From Emiliania huxleyi CCMP1516 (lineage: Eukaryota > Haptophyta > Isochrysidales > Noelaerhabdaceae), in NCBI RefSeq assembly GCF_000372725.1, contig NW_005198433.1:13190-47958 (forward strand): a stretch of 34,769 nt of DNA, given 5' to 3'. The position numbers and the translations under genes were made by a program. Numbering within the stretch: position 1 is the first letter of the stretch; every line of letters begins with the position of its first letter. Below, piece by piece: positions 18,015 to 28,955 of the stretch. Below the pieces are notes generated by a model. The model worked only from the letters and a program-made list of their open reading frames with translations. It did no database searches and was not told where the DNA came from.

Positions 18015-20924
18015 CCCCGTGTGCGGGACGAGGCAGGGCTAGAATGGAACAGAAGTGATCAGAGAATAGCCATTCGAATGGCGGCGGACGCGTCGACGGA
18101 GCAGAGGGGAATTCGAAATGGACAAGTAAAGGGCGAAGACAAATGGGCGTACGAACGAATCGACGGGGCACGACGAACGGGGGAGACGGGAGAGGACGCG
18201 ACCGAACGGTGGGAGTACCTAATTAAATGGAAGGGCGCGACAAAACGGACATGGGAGCGCCACCGGACCATCGCGGCGATGGGGGGCGCGAAGCTAGAAG
18301 CGCTCAAGGAGGCGCAAGACACAAAACTAATACCGTTCAGCACCCGCGACCGCATCGAACGAGCGGCAACGAGAGGAGAGGCTGGTATGCGAGCAATGCT
18401 AATCGCAATCGACACCTGGGCGGACACGGCGGGGGCGCAGAGACCAAACGACGACACGCTGACCAGGATGTGGTCCACAATAAAACGACACGTCGAGGTT
18501 GCCTCCCACAGTGACGAGGCAGGACAACGCCAAGACAACATCAAAGAGAGCACGCGCAACGAGTCCGAACGCGACAGACATAGCTCGGCGCTACCCTTCA
18601 GAACATTATACCTAGGCAAGGAGCCGAGCACGGAGAGCGACGCAGCAGTTAGCGACGCACAGCAGAAGGAAAAGACGAAAAAGACGATGGCTCTGGACGG
18701 GGGAGGCGACGAGTGGAGAGTAGCCGCCGATGGAGAGGCGACGATCGGCGGGGACGCATGGTGGGGGAGTGACGAACCGGACACGCTCGGACATGGGCAA
18801 GAGATAGACGACCTAGTGGGTGGCGGGGAGTGGAGGCGAGGCGCGCCGCAAGCGGTACTCGACAACGTCGCGATGGAGGAGGAGATCGGAGGGGCGGTAC
18901 AGGAGATGTGGACAAAGGGAGGAGGAAGGGCGGGATACGAAGAGATTGGGAGGAGCGATATTGCTCGCGACCCCGTCCTACGACTGTATCTGAGGAGCGA
19001 CGAGGCGGAGGGCGCCATCCGGAGCGCGCCGCAAGAGCGACTACGCGACCGAGAGGGCGAGAACGAGATTGTGATGGACGAGAGCGAGTGTCGGACCATG
19101 CGAGAGCGGGGAACGAGCACGACGTGGAGGGCGAGGGACCTGGCGTGCCGCCTGCACAAGTGGCACCACTTCACAGCGGCGGCAGCGACGGACGCCTCGC
19201 TAAAGAAGACTCGAGACGGAAGGCTAGCATCATTCGGGGGATGGGAGGGCGTGCAGCCGAAAGAGGGAGATGACGATGCACAAGAGACCAGGGCACAGAT
19301 TCACGAGCGGGTAGGACGGGGAATATGGGGAGGCGCCCTGCCGGGATCGTGGGAGATTGTCGACGCCGAGATGTACGCCATCTACAGCTTCCTGCGCACG
19401 AAGGCGGACGAAACAGAAACGACCCTCCAGCCTCACCGATGCCTAGTGATGTCGGACAGCGAGACGGCGCTCAAGGAGATCGAACGGACGTATCGGGGGC
19501 GGACACGCGGCGAGACAAATAGGAGCGCACTCAATGCGGCGGTGCAAGCACAAATCGACATTATACAGCGCAACAGAGGGTACGTGATTTTCATCTTCAC
19601 GGAGGGGCACGCGGGCAACGCGCCCAATTCCATGGCGGACGCGGCGGCAAAGGCACACCTGCGGAGCAGGGTAACGAGCGCGTACGAGATGGACCTAGCA
19701 CGACACGTGACGAACAGGGCATGCATCTACACGCATGAGGAGGAGGGGCAGGCGCCGGAGATCCGAGACAGGAGGCTGTATCAAGAGGCGAAGGAGAAAA
19801 TTGGACGGTGGGTACGAAAGTGGCTGGACGGCGGGCACGCAGCGCGAAAGGAAGGGGACGACAACGTGTGGAGGACGGTAATCAAGGCGACGGGGACGAT
19901 ATCAGGCGACACGAGATACGAGGGAGACAAAGAGCGGGGTCCAAACTCGACCCAGCGCCAGCCCGAGGCCTGCGGGGAAAAGGCGAGGCTGAGGCTGGTA
20001 CACGGCATGCGGACGGGACAGACCCGAGGTATAGAGCACGGGAGGCGATGGAGGGCCAGCCTAGAGGCAGAGGCGCGGCAGGACGGGTGGGACGAGGAGG
20101 GAGGAGGAGCGTGTGCCGATGGGGCTGAAGGTTGCTGGCATCCTGGATGCATGCACACCCTCGCTTCTCACAGGCACGTCCTATGCGCCGAGTGCGAGGC
20201 GGTGAAGGGTGAGAGGAGGGAGCACTACCGGGCGATGAGGAAAGGCGCGGCGGACGTGCTCAAGGCGCTAAGATGGACGCCACCGAAGTCAAGGAGGCGG
20301 ACACTCGCCCACACCGCAGAGTGCGAAGCCCAGGCGCTCGCTGTACGCGCCATTGCTGGGGCGACGAAGAGGTGCGCAGGAAGAAGGGAGAGCGACGAGG
20401 AATGGGAGGCGATGGAGCAACTGCTAGCTGGACGACTACCCGAGCCGAGTGTGATGGACCAGGACCCGCCAGAAGACATCATGAGGGAGTATGACACACG
20501 GGTGGTGACTTCACTCAAGGCACTGCAGCAGACGGCGGCATCAATAATCAAAGTACGGGAAGGGAAGAGGAAGGGACTCGAGGCGGAGAGGAAGGAACGA
20601 GTAGCCGCGGAAACAGAACGCCTGAGAGAGGGACAGAAGGAAAGGAAGGAGAGGATACGAGAAATGGAGTGGGCGGCGAATGCGTGTATTTGCTGGCGAC
20701 GGAGGCGACATCGACAACGTGATGCCGAGGAGAAGGAAAGGGAAGAGGCAGAGAGACGCCTCGAAGCGGGGAGAGGCAGAACGACGAGAGCGATGGGGAT
20801 GACACTCAAAACGACCCACTGCGAGCTCGAAGGCGAAGGCCAGCGCAGGAAACGCGGTGATAGGAACGACGATGCGGCGAGCGCCGGAGGGAAGCGACGA
20901 CAGCGAGGGGACGAGGACGGCGAG

Positions 20925-20927
20925 TAG
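20925..20927 (+). other. Nonsense codon TAG in copy B (CAG in copy A)
   Basis: Copy B reads GACGGCGAGTAGAGAGGAG where copy A reads GACGACGAGCAGAGAGGAG. Both continue with RGEQTA... in the same frame, so a single C-to-T change truncates copy B after the coiled coil. Confidence 0.9.
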
Positions 20928-21025
20928 AGAGGAGAACAGACGGCGAGCGGCGCACGCGAGGGCGACCACGCAGGAGAAAACAGACGGGACGAGGGGAAGG
21001 AAACGCGGCCCGCCAGGAAGCGAAG

Positions 21026-22340
21026 AACCTGGTTTGTGGAGGACCTCCCGCACCTGTCCTGACAGTCCTGACAGAGTCCTGACAGAGTCCTGACAGAGTC
21101 CTGACAGAGTCCTGACAGAGTCCTGGCGGGGTCCTGACGGCGCACGGTCTTCACAGTGCTCACAAGTGCCTCCGACGAGACCTCCACCTTCCTTCACTGC
21201 AACCCTCCTTCCCCTCCCCCCCAGCAGTGAATGATAGACGCCCAGCCCCCCTTTCGACCGTGCGCGCCCTCTGCGGAATCGTCCTGATGGGGCAGTCCTG
21301 ACGCAAACTTGAGAGTCCTGACAAGCAAACTTGAGAGTCCTGACAAGCAAACTTGAGAGTCCTGACAGAAACTTGAGAGTCCTGACAGAAACTTAGAGTC
21401 CTTACAGACAAAAGAAATCACGCTCACTCTCGCGCCACTCGGCTCGACCATGAAAGCGCACAAGCAAGAGAGGCGCGGCCATGGTGCAGGCAACGTTACA
21501 GCCGGCAACGTGCAAGAAGGCAGCAAAGCTCGGCCACGACGTCCATGGCCCGCGCCCCCCCGATTTGCCACCGGCGGCCTGCAGGCCAGCGCCGAGCAGC
21601 GGACCGACTGCTGACCGACTGCTGACCGACTGCTGACCGAGGCAGCGCCCACGGCAGCGCCCACAGCAGCGCCCACGGCAGCACCCACGGCAGCACCCAC
21701 GACAGCGCCCACGGCAGCGCACACGGCTTGGCTGGCCATGTCAGCCGCGCAGGGACCCTCCCGCGGGTCCAACCCGAAGCGCTCGACCGCTCGACGGCGC
21801 AAGTCGGCTGACGGAGCGAGCCGCATAGCCCTCCAGTGCTCACCGCAGGATCAGGCCCGACCGGCCCACGCTCACGGCCTGGCCTGCCTGTGGACCAGCA
21901 AACTCGTTGGCTGTACGCGAGCAAAGAGCTGCGTGGCTGGGTTGTGAGCATACCGTCCCCGTTGCGCCCTTTCCCTCAGTGGAGGGCCGTCCCTGCCCTC
22001 GGGAGTAACTCGACTGTACACCCCTCCCTACTCTCTAGCTAAGGGCTCTGTTCACAGCGGGGGGGCAGTGGTTGTCCTGGCGGAGTCCTGGCGGAGTCCT
22101 GACAGAGTCCTGACAGAGTCCTGACGGAGTCCTGACAGAGTCCTGACGGCCTATTTTGGAGGTTTTCAACTTTGAGGTATTGTTACTATGTGAGGGTGAA
22201 ATGAATGAATCAGTTCTTTGGGACAGTGCAATCCTTTTAATTATTACCTCCAACTCAAAAAAAGTCTGATGTCAAACGGACAACGGGGTCCCTTATGGTG
22301 GCCTGTAAGGGTAAGGTGCGGGAGGTCCACAAACCAGGTT
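21026..22340. mobile_element. Nested 1,315-bp terminal-inverted-repeat transposon, non-autonomous
   Basis: The left end AACCTGGTTTGTGGAGGACC (21026-21055 in full) is inverted at the right end (22314-22340), differing only by a 3-bp GGA in the left arm. GAAG flanks both sides (21022-21025, 22341-22344), a 4-bp target duplication. Copy A shows the uninterrupted site. Subterminal blocks of AGTCCTGACAG (11 bp) lie at about 21056-21135, 21290-21405 and 22075-22150, all in the same orientation. The centre has CTGACCGACTG repeats (21605-21640) and CCCACGGCAGCG repeats (21645-21720). No transposase is visible. Confidence 0.93.
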
Positions 22341-23954
22341 GAAGGCAGACGGCAAGATACGTCGCCGGACCAGCGACAGGAAGCGCAGGAAAACAAAAAG
22401 AACAAGACCAGGAGCATGGAGACGAGGGAAGGCGCGAGGCGCTCCGCCGACAAGCAGCAGAGGCGGCGGCGAAAGTAACGACGGCCATGCTAACGACGGG
22501 CGGCACGGTGGAAGGGGCGAATGTAGGCCCCTCTAGCATAGCGGAAGGGGAACTCGGCCTACTGGCGACGAGGAGGCTAGAGAAATTTGAGGTGTGTAGC
22601 ATCTACACTGGGGAGATCTTCCGGACAGGAACGGCGCAGCCACCAGAGACAGTACCAGACGAACTATCACGACACACGGCAGCAGGGGGGACGCAGCTGG
22701 ATGGAAGTGACGACGAGAGCGGGGACGACTTTGACAGCGTCGCGGGTAACTTCGACTGGCCTGCAGCATCGAATGAGCCGAAACGAGGCACGAGGGCGAC
22801 GCACTTCGTACGCTACGAGGAGATACAATTAGGCAAGGCAGCTGCGCAGGTGATGGTCCTGTTTGCAGAGAGGGGAGTCAAGGAAGGCCAAGAAATCACA
22901 TGGTCATATGGGGACTCATACAAGAGCCACCGCAAGGAGATGGGATACAGGGCGGGGACCAGGGCGGATCCGAACGCAATAACACCCCAGCAAGCGCGGA
23001 CGGCATTCGCGAGATACTGCAAAAAGATAGACGTGACGAAGGAGGAGCTAGCGTGGAACTTTGGATGCATATCGGCAAGCCAAAATAACGAGCAGGAGGC
23101 TGTCCTGGTGCGTGAGCTAATCCTGAGCAACAATAAACGACTGTACCACGGAGCACAGAGCGCAGCAGACAGGACGGCGGCGACGGCGGACATGGCAGAG
23201 ACGAGTGTGAAACAAAGGGCGGCGGGCACGTTGGGCGGTAGCGACGGGGATGGTGACGGTGACGGTGGCGAGGGAGAGGAAGGGGGTCCATTAACACCAG
23301 ACAGCGAGAGGGGCAAGGAGGAAAGGGGGAGAGAGGAAGCCAACGCGACGTGCGCAGAGGATGAGGATATAAACTGGGACGACGCAGCGGAGGGGATAGG
23401 CGAGGGAATCGAGGGACCGGAGGGCTTTCGCGACAGCGACGATGACGACGAAGAAAGGGGAGGGGACGGAGGGGCGACACGCAGGAGGGGCGAAATCGCT
23501 AACGGCCCGAGCAGAGAGGGCGACGGCGGGGCACGAGGGAACAACGGAGACGCTACCGATGACGCGAACCGAGGCACGGACGCCGGCGGGGACGGGGAGG
23601 GCGACAGCGACGTCGAGGTTGACGCAACCGCATCGAGAGCGTCACCCAAAAGGGGGCGGACAGCCATGGAGGTCACCGAATGGAGGGCGAACGGCACGAT
23701 ACGAAAAGGCAGGGCGAGGCGGATGGAGAAAGAAGTGCCGAGAAGGCCATGGTGGAGGGGAGGGACGGGAGGACGAAAGAAGGGCGAGGAGGACGAGCGG
23801 CCCGCACAGACCGCGAGCAGACAGCGCCTGCTGGCCATTTCGAGACATTCGCCAAGAACGCTAGCTACATGGGAGGGCTTCGTGAAGGATGGATTGAAAA
23901 ACATTCGAACAAAGAAGAGGCGACGGGAGGAACCGGCGGAGGATGCAGGGACGT

Positions 23955-24235
<281 letters not shown>

Positions 24236-24260
24236 CGTGCAACACCGAACACACCGCGCC

Positions 24261-24850
24261 GCGCGCGTGTGTGTTTTGGTGGTTTTTCGAACAATCAAAA
24301 CACTACAGCCGCGCCGCGACTTTCTGTATGAACCCGATTCCGAGGAAGCCTGGTGGTGGTTAAGCGCCTCCATCGCATCCGCCTTAGCTGTATCCCTGCG
24401 TGCGCACTTGCGGCGCGTCGATCGCTTCTCTCCCAAAACACCGGAGCCCCCGCCGCAAACCGCCGCCGCGACCCTCACAAGCAGGAGAAGGGCTGGCGTC
24501 TGCTACCCCCCGCGCCTGGGCTCCACGGCTCTACGACCTGCGGGTCCGCGCTGCGGTGGGGCGGACAGCAGCGCCAAACCCGTTCACGCGCCCTTCTTGG
24601 CCGCCTTCTTCGCCTTGGCCTTGGCCTTCTTCTTCTTCTTTGCGATCTTTGCGAGCTTCTCCTCGAGCTGGCGCCTACTCTCGGACAATCTCGGACAATC
24701 TCGGGTGGCCTCAGGCCCACCGCCGACCCCGGGCTCCTCCAGCTGGCGCCGCTTCTCGATGGCCTTGAGCTGCTTCTCGTTGCGCGCCTTGCAGAGCAAG
24801 CCCTCCAATCTCGGGTAATCTCTCGGGTAATCTCGGGTAATCTCGGGTAA
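24261..24850. repeat. Segmental duplication, copy 1 (pairs with 34064-34752)
   Basis: From CGCGCGTGTGTGTTTT through CCGATTCCGAGGAAGCCTGG and the 3' coding exons of the PDI-like gene, this matches 34064 onward at high identity with small indels (for example an extra CCTTC in copy 2). It carries the PDI-like 3' end plus about 320 bp beyond the stop. Confidence 0.92.
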
Positions 24851-27663
24851 TCTCGCGCCTTGCAGAGCAAGTCCTCCAATCTCGGGTAATCTCGGGTAAT
24901 CTCGGGTAATCTCGGGTAATCTCGGGTAATCTCGCGCCTTGCAGAGCAAGTCCTCCAATCTCGGGTAATCTCGGGTAATCTCGGGTAATCTCGGGTAATC
25001 TCGGGTAATCTCGCGCCTTGCAGAGCAAGTCCTCCTATCTCGGGTAATCTCGGGTAATATCGGGTAATCTCGGGTGATCTCGGGTAATCTCGCGCCTTGC
25101 AGAGCAAGTCCTCCACGCCGCACTGCTCCACCTCCGCCTACACCGCCGGCCACTCTCGGGTACACTCGGGGCAGGCTCGGGAGCACTCGCCGCACTACAC
25201 TGCTCCAGCTCCGCCTCCATCCGCTGTAGCTCAGACATCTCGTCCTTGGCCACGCCCCCCTCGTCCTGCCCGCCGCCCGCCGCAGCAGCCGCCGCCGCGG
25301 CGGCCGCCTCCGCCTCCCTCGCCTCTCGCTCCCTCCGCTCCTAACCGTTGATGCAGTCGCCCCTGAGTACTCGACGGAAAAGGAGCCTCCCTCGCCTCTC
25401 GCCCCCTCCGGCGCCTCCTCGACCTCCCTGCTCCCCGCCCCCGGCTTCCCCCCCCGGCCCCCCCCCCCCCCCCCTTCTCTCCCGATCTCTCCGCGCCTCC
25501 TCGAGGATCTCCGCCATGATCTCGTCGCCGAGGGCATCGTCCTCCGCCACTGCGTCCGCACCCCGCGCCACCGACGCGCAATCGACCTCTTGCAGCGCCG
25601 GCACCGCATCGATGCTCTCGGTGGCGCGCCGGCCCGCCGCCACGCCGTTGCCAAAGGCGCCGAGCGTCTCGGCGTCGAACGCGCCTAGTACCACACCCTC
25701 TCGAGTCTCGAACCCGGTGTGGGCTCAGGTCCCGTGGGTGGTGCGGCAGAAGGCGCCGACGGAGCGAGCCCAGCGCGCCTTGCCCGGCGAGAGCACGAGC
25801 ATGGTCGGCAAGTCGGTCTCGCCTGAGTCGGTTCATGGGGAAGACCCAGCTTCACTCTCGGTGATGGCAAAGGGAGCGCTGCCGGCGGGTCTCTCGTGTC
25901 GCCGAGAGTACCCGAGATTACCCGAGATTACCCGAGATTCTGAGGGTCTCTCGACTCGCCGAGCCCAAACGCGGCCACAAAGTCGGTGTGGCACGTCGCA
26001 TCGAGCCACGAGTACGAGAGCGGCCCGCCCGCGCCCCGCCTGCGCAGCTTGGCCAGCACCGCCAGCTGCGCCTCCTTGTTCCCGTTGTCGGGGCCGCCGT
26101 CGAGGAGGGCGACGGCGCAGAGCCCGCCTGCTCACACAGCATGAAGTGTGAACGGCGTCTCCTCACACCTCGAGGAGGCCGACGGCGCAGAGCCCGCCGC
26201 GCTGCGTGCACTCCGCCTAAGGCAGGCAAGGTAAAGGTCAGGTAAGCTTCTCCACACACGCGAGGTGGGGGGGCAAGGGCCAGGCAAGTCCCTCGCGACT
26301 CCACGTCTAGACGACAGCAGCCCCACGGCATTCAAAGCGCAAGGCCCAGTGCGCGTGGGTGAGCGGTGTGTGTGTGTGTGTGTGTGTGGAGGCGGGGGGC
26401 GGGGGGCGGGGGGCGGGGGGGGGGGGGGGTGGCCCCCCCCCAAATTGGCAGCGGAGAGCTCAGGCGGGGGGCCCACGTCCTTGCTTGGGCCGGGCGCCTT
26501 TCCCCTCCCGCCCTCGCCCTCGCCGCCGGGCGGGTTGGCCCCTCCCGGGTGCGCGCCTACCAGAGCAAGCCTCGCGGCGGCTCGACCTCCTTTGGGGGGG
26601 TCCTGCCCCCTCCGTGCCCCCGGCGAGCGCTCCCAGCATTTTCAGCCCCTGCTCGACCACCTTGGGGGGGGAAAAGTGGGGGAAAAGTTGGAAGGGTTGG
26701 GGAAAATCGGGGAAAAAAGCCCCCCCTCTTACCACCCACCCCACCAATGCGCGGGATGTTGCCCTAGGAAAACTTTCCGTGGACCTGCGGAGGCGGTCGC
26801 CAGCTCTCCCCGCATCTCCCCGCATCTCCCCGCATCTCCCCGCATCTCCCCGCATCTACCCAGCCTCTCCCCGCATCTCCCCGCATCTCCCCGCATCTCC
26901 CCGCATCTCCCCGCATCTCCCCGCATCTCCCCGCATCTCCCCGCATCTCCCCGCATCTCCCCGCATCTCCCCGTGCGCCTGCGGCATGAAGCGCGCGCCC
27001 GTCAGCTTCATCCCCGCCTGCGCGTCCTGCTCGTCCTTGCCCTCGTTCTCGTTCCACAGCACCAGCAGCGCGGGCGCCCTGTCGATGTTGAACTGCGCCA
27101 TCAGGGAAGGGGAGGGAAGGTAGGCGTCTCCACACACACACCAGGTGCGGTGGTGGGGCAAGGGCCAGGCGACTCCCTCGCGTCGGACACGCGGGCAGGA
27201 GCTGGCGCGGCATCCAGAGTGCAAGGCCCGGGGCACGCGGGCAGGAGCTGGCGCGGCATCCAAAGTGCAAGGCCCGGGGCCGTGGGGGAGCAGGCCTGTG
27301 CCATCATCGCGGGCGGCGCGAAGCCGAACTGCATCTGCCCCTCGAACGCCATGGAGAGGGAGCGGAAGATGGGCGGCACCTCGGCCTTGTCGGAGAAGAG
27401 GAGGCACGCCGCCTGCTCACAGCAGGAGGGGTGTGAACGGCGTCTCTTCACACCTCGGCCTTGCCGGAGGCGCACGCCGCCTTGGCCGCCGTCTGCGTGA
27501 GCGCCGCGGAGAAGAACATGTCGGGAGACCCCTGCCCGAGCTTATCGACGAGGCTGTCGGGCAGCGACGCGAGCGCGCCCTTCTTGGCCGCGTCGAGGCC
27601 GGCGGCGTCGGCCGCGAAAGGAACCGCCTTCTTCGCCGCCTTCTCGGCGGCGCCGAAAGGCAG
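24584..27663 (-). CDS. Thioredoxin-fold (PDI-like) protein with Lys-rich coiled-coil tail, heavily interrupted
   Basis: Exon-like pieces on the minus strand, 5' to 3': KKGALASLPDSLVDKLGQGS then MFFSAALTQTAAK (about 27660-27481); AACLLFSDKAEVPPIFRSLS...APPAMMAQ (27412-27296); FNIDRAPALLVLWNENEGKD...GARFMPQ (27092 to about 26988); VHGKFS (about 26796); AECTQRGGLC then AVALLDGGPDNGNKEAQLAV then SYSWLDATCHTDFVAAFG (about 26221-25960); TMLVLSPGKARWARSVGAF (about 25800); VLGAFDAETLGAFGNG then EDDALGDEIMAEILEEARRD (about 25690-25490); KDEMSELQRME|AEVEQCGVEDLLCK; ARNEKQLKAIEKR; RRQLEEKLAKIAKKKKKAKA...KKGA, stop at 24584-24586. LLFSDK..PP.F..LS..F and GLCAVALLD...WLDAT look like tandem thioredoxin folds of PDI/DnaJ-type ER proteins; no CxxC is seen. 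The 5' end is unresolved and pseudogenisation is possible. Confidence 0.55.
24690..24740 (-). other. PDI-like last intron: minisatellite between duplicated exon
   Basis: In the minus sense, GCGCCAGCTSGAGGAG occurs before and after GATTGTCCGA units. AAGCG|GC...GAGTAG|GCGCC is a GC-AG intron and restores EKRRQLEEKLAKI. The same structure is present in the second copy at about 34485-34545. Confidence 0.8.
24784..25115 (-). repeat. Tandem exon-fragment plus minisatellite array in the PDI-like gene
   Basis: The exon piece encoding EDLLCKAR (plus-strand GCGCCTTGCAGAGCAAG) recurs at 24784, 24845, 24934, 25013 and 25092, spacings 61, 89, 79 and 79. Each pair is separated by three to five TAATCTCGGG units. 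CTGCAAG|GCGCG in each copy gives alternative GC-AG splice partners. The second gene copy has only two such units (34582, 34656). Confidence 0.93.
25110..25200 (-). other. PDI-like intron with GAGTGTACCC units
   Basis: In the minus sense, GGAG|GCGGAGCTGGAGCAGTG and GTAG|GCGGAGGTGGAGCAGTG flank GAGTGTACCCGAGAGTGG-type sequence, again a GC-AG junction in duplicated exon. Confidence 0.75.
25905..25942. repeat. Short CCCGAGATTA minisatellite in the PDI-like gene
   Basis: Four units lie between a TCTCGTGTCGCCGAGAG piece and a TCTCGACTCGCCGAGCC piece, that is, between diverged copies of the same exon segment (GESRE/GESRD in the minus sense). Confidence 0.75.
26128..26197 (-). other. PDI-like intron carrying the hairpin element
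   Basis: 70 nt, GC-AG in the minus sense. GCGGGCTCTGCGCCGTCG is duplicated. The hairpin element (GTGTGAGGAGACGCCGTTCA and on) lies between, ending TGTGAGCAG at the acceptor. The element is in the opposite orientation to the gene compared with the MutS2 copies, yet still provides the acceptor. Confidence 0.88.
26222..26372 (-). repeat. Interspersed ~150-190-bp repeat, copy 2 (intron end)
   Basis: In the minus sense it runs from CACCCACGCGCACTGGGCCT to CCTTTACCTTGCCTGCCTTAG, and the final TTAG is the splice acceptor before GCGGAGTGCACGCAG. It is homologous to 24082-24235. Confidence 0.88.
26373..26800. other. Low-complexity intron or spacer in the PDI-like gene
   Basis: (GT)n at 26368-26388 and G-rich runs at 26390-26430 (assembly-prone), then GC-rich sequence with GGGGAAAA runs (26667-26720). 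A minus-strand stretch, KVVEQGLKMLGALAGG, may be an exon but cannot be placed. Confidence 0.4.
26808..26973. repeat. 10-bp minisatellite GCATCTCCCC inside the PDI-like gene
   Basis: Sixteen or so units, interrupted once by CTACCCAGCCTC. In the minus sense, CCGCAGGYSCACGG lies at both edges (about 26792 and 26985), so CCGCAG|GC to CCGCAG|GTCC would splice it out. Confidence 0.9.
27093..27295 (-). repeat. Interspersed repeat copy 3, forming a whole intron
   Basis: 203 nt, GC-AG in the minus sense (GCACAG|GC ... GCGCAG|TTC), with ATGGCRCAG at both edges. It holds GGGCCTTGCACTTTGGATGC twice in tandem, then TGTGTGTGTGGAGACGCCTA and a pyrimidine-rich 3' end. It is homologous to 24082-24235. Confidence 0.85.
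27413..27480 (-). other. PDI-like intron carrying the hairpin element
   Basis: 68 nt. In the minus sense GCGGCGTGC...AAGGCCGAG|GTG is duplicated around GTGTGAAGAGACGCCGTTCA...TGTGAGCAG. It can be removed either as GC-AG (AAG|GCGGCG to CAG|GCGGCG, giving AACLLFSDKAEV) or as GT-AG (GAG|GTGTGAAG to GAG|GTGCCG, giving AACASGKAEV). The first fits the thioredoxin strand better. Confidence 0.88.
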
Positions 27664-27745
27664 CATCGAAAGGAAAGGGTCGAGAGGAAAGGGTCGAGAG
27701 GAAAGCGTCGAGCGGAAAGGTCGAGAGGAGAGGGTCGAGAGGCGG
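27660..27745. repeat. GAGAGGAAAGGGTC minisatellite
   Basis: About six copies of a 12-14-bp unit (GAGAGGAAAGGGTC with deletions) at the 5' edge of the recognisable PDI-like coding sequence. Confidence 0.85.
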
Positions 27746-28940
27746 CCTGAGATGGCCCGTCTCCTCTCAAGAGGAGCGCTCGGTGAGCGAGATGCGGCGG
27801 TACGTGTGGCGCCGGCCAGCCGCCGCGGCTGTGGAGAGTTGGCCGCGCGAGGCGCGAGGCGAGGCGGTGCGGTGCCCACGTAACGAAGTTCCAGAGCGGA
27901 ACCTTCCCAGGCCAGCCCGCGCGGCCGCCGAGACGGCGGCGGAGACGAAGCGGCGCGACGAGAGCCGCGGCGGCAATCAGACCGCGCCGACGCGCGGTCG
28001 GGCGCCGCGCCGCGATGGAAGTATGCACGGAGGAAGTATCCTGGAGCGTGGACGAGGCATAGCGGCGAGAGGGCGAGAGAGACAGCGCGCTGAGCAGGAG
28101 AGCCCGTCCGGCTGTGTGGGCAAATAAAAAATTCTTTGTAGAGCAGCCTCTGTAATAAAGAAATAAATTGCGCCCGAAAAGTCCGCGGGAAAAAAGTTTT
28201 CCGAAATCGATAGGGAATGGCCTGGGAGCCCCAGAAATCGCCCTATTTTTCGGGGGCTGGTGCGAGGCGAGGCGAGGCCTGTGTGGCGGCTTCTGGGAGG
28301 GGCTAGGAGAGGGGCGGGTTTGGCGGGAGAGGGGTCCGCGGGCGGCGCGAGCGGGCGTCCGGTGAGCGGTGTGGACGGGGCCGTGCGTGGTTTTGCGAGC
28401 TTCGACCGCGGGGCGGCGCCGTGGCCGTCGGGAGGCGAGGGATCCCGCAGCTGCTGTCCCGCACTGCTGCAGGCCGCCTGGCAGGCGGTGTCATGGCGCC
28501 CCGTGAGGTGCGCGGGGGAAGCCAGCGGCGCCGGGCCTGCCGCGCGGGGGCGGGCGGCGGCGGGGGCGGCGAGGTGGGCCCGTGCGAGCTGCTTTAGCAC
28601 CCGAAATAAAGTCGTCGTCCAAAGTCGAGCAGAGGGCCTGAAGATTTGCAGCGCGCGCGGGGATGGTCATGGTGGTCGGTGGTTTTATCGGACGAGGGCG
28701 ATCCTTGGGGCTGCGGACATCTCCTGCCGATTCTCCGCACGGCTGTTGGTCGCGGGTTGCGCGGGTCGCTCGTGGGGCGGCGTGGGGTCCGTCCTCGCGC
28801 GGGCTCTGAAGCGGTGCGATTTTCGCCCTCCCGCGTCGGCGTTTTGAGGGCCTTCCCGAGGGCTTCAGGCGGCGCGGGTTTGATGGGGCGGTAGCGCGGG
28901 GCGGCCTCCACCGTTTTGGCAAAAACCGCGTTTTCCGCGC
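27746..28940. other. No gene resolved; GC-rich with an AT-rich island
   Basis: A minus-strand frame (27976 down to 27770) encodes an Arg/Ala/Ser-rich sequence (SSRRFVSAAVSAAARAGLGR) that could be a targeting peptide for the PDI-like gene, but no splice link is certain. 28120-28260 is AT-rich (AATAAAAAATTCTTTGTAGA, AATAAAGAAATAAATTG) and could be a polyadenylation region. The remainder has open frames on both strands without motifs. Confidence 0.4.
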
Positions 28941-28955
28941 GCGGCCGGCGCTCGC

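Noticed and set aside
18059..19174. Minus-strand ORF of about 370 codons opposite the chromodomain/RNase H frame
   Set aside because: Ser/Pro/Arg-rich shadow frame without motifs; the plus strand carries recognisable domains.
18078..20927. Chromovirus (Ty3/gypsy) integrase with a C-terminal chromodomain
   Set aside because: The chromodomain is N-terminal to RNase H, and there is no integrase core, reverse transcriptase, protease or LTR.
21480..21726. Transposase inside the nested 1.3-kb element
   Set aside because: Open frames there derive from CCCACGGCAGCG and CTGACCGACTG repeats; no DDE-type motif is visible.
24475..25131. Long ORFs of the type PEITRDYPRL / QSRAISGNLG as real proteins
   Set aside because: They come from a 10-bp repeat that is open in several frames; they overlap real exons and carry no other conserved sequence.
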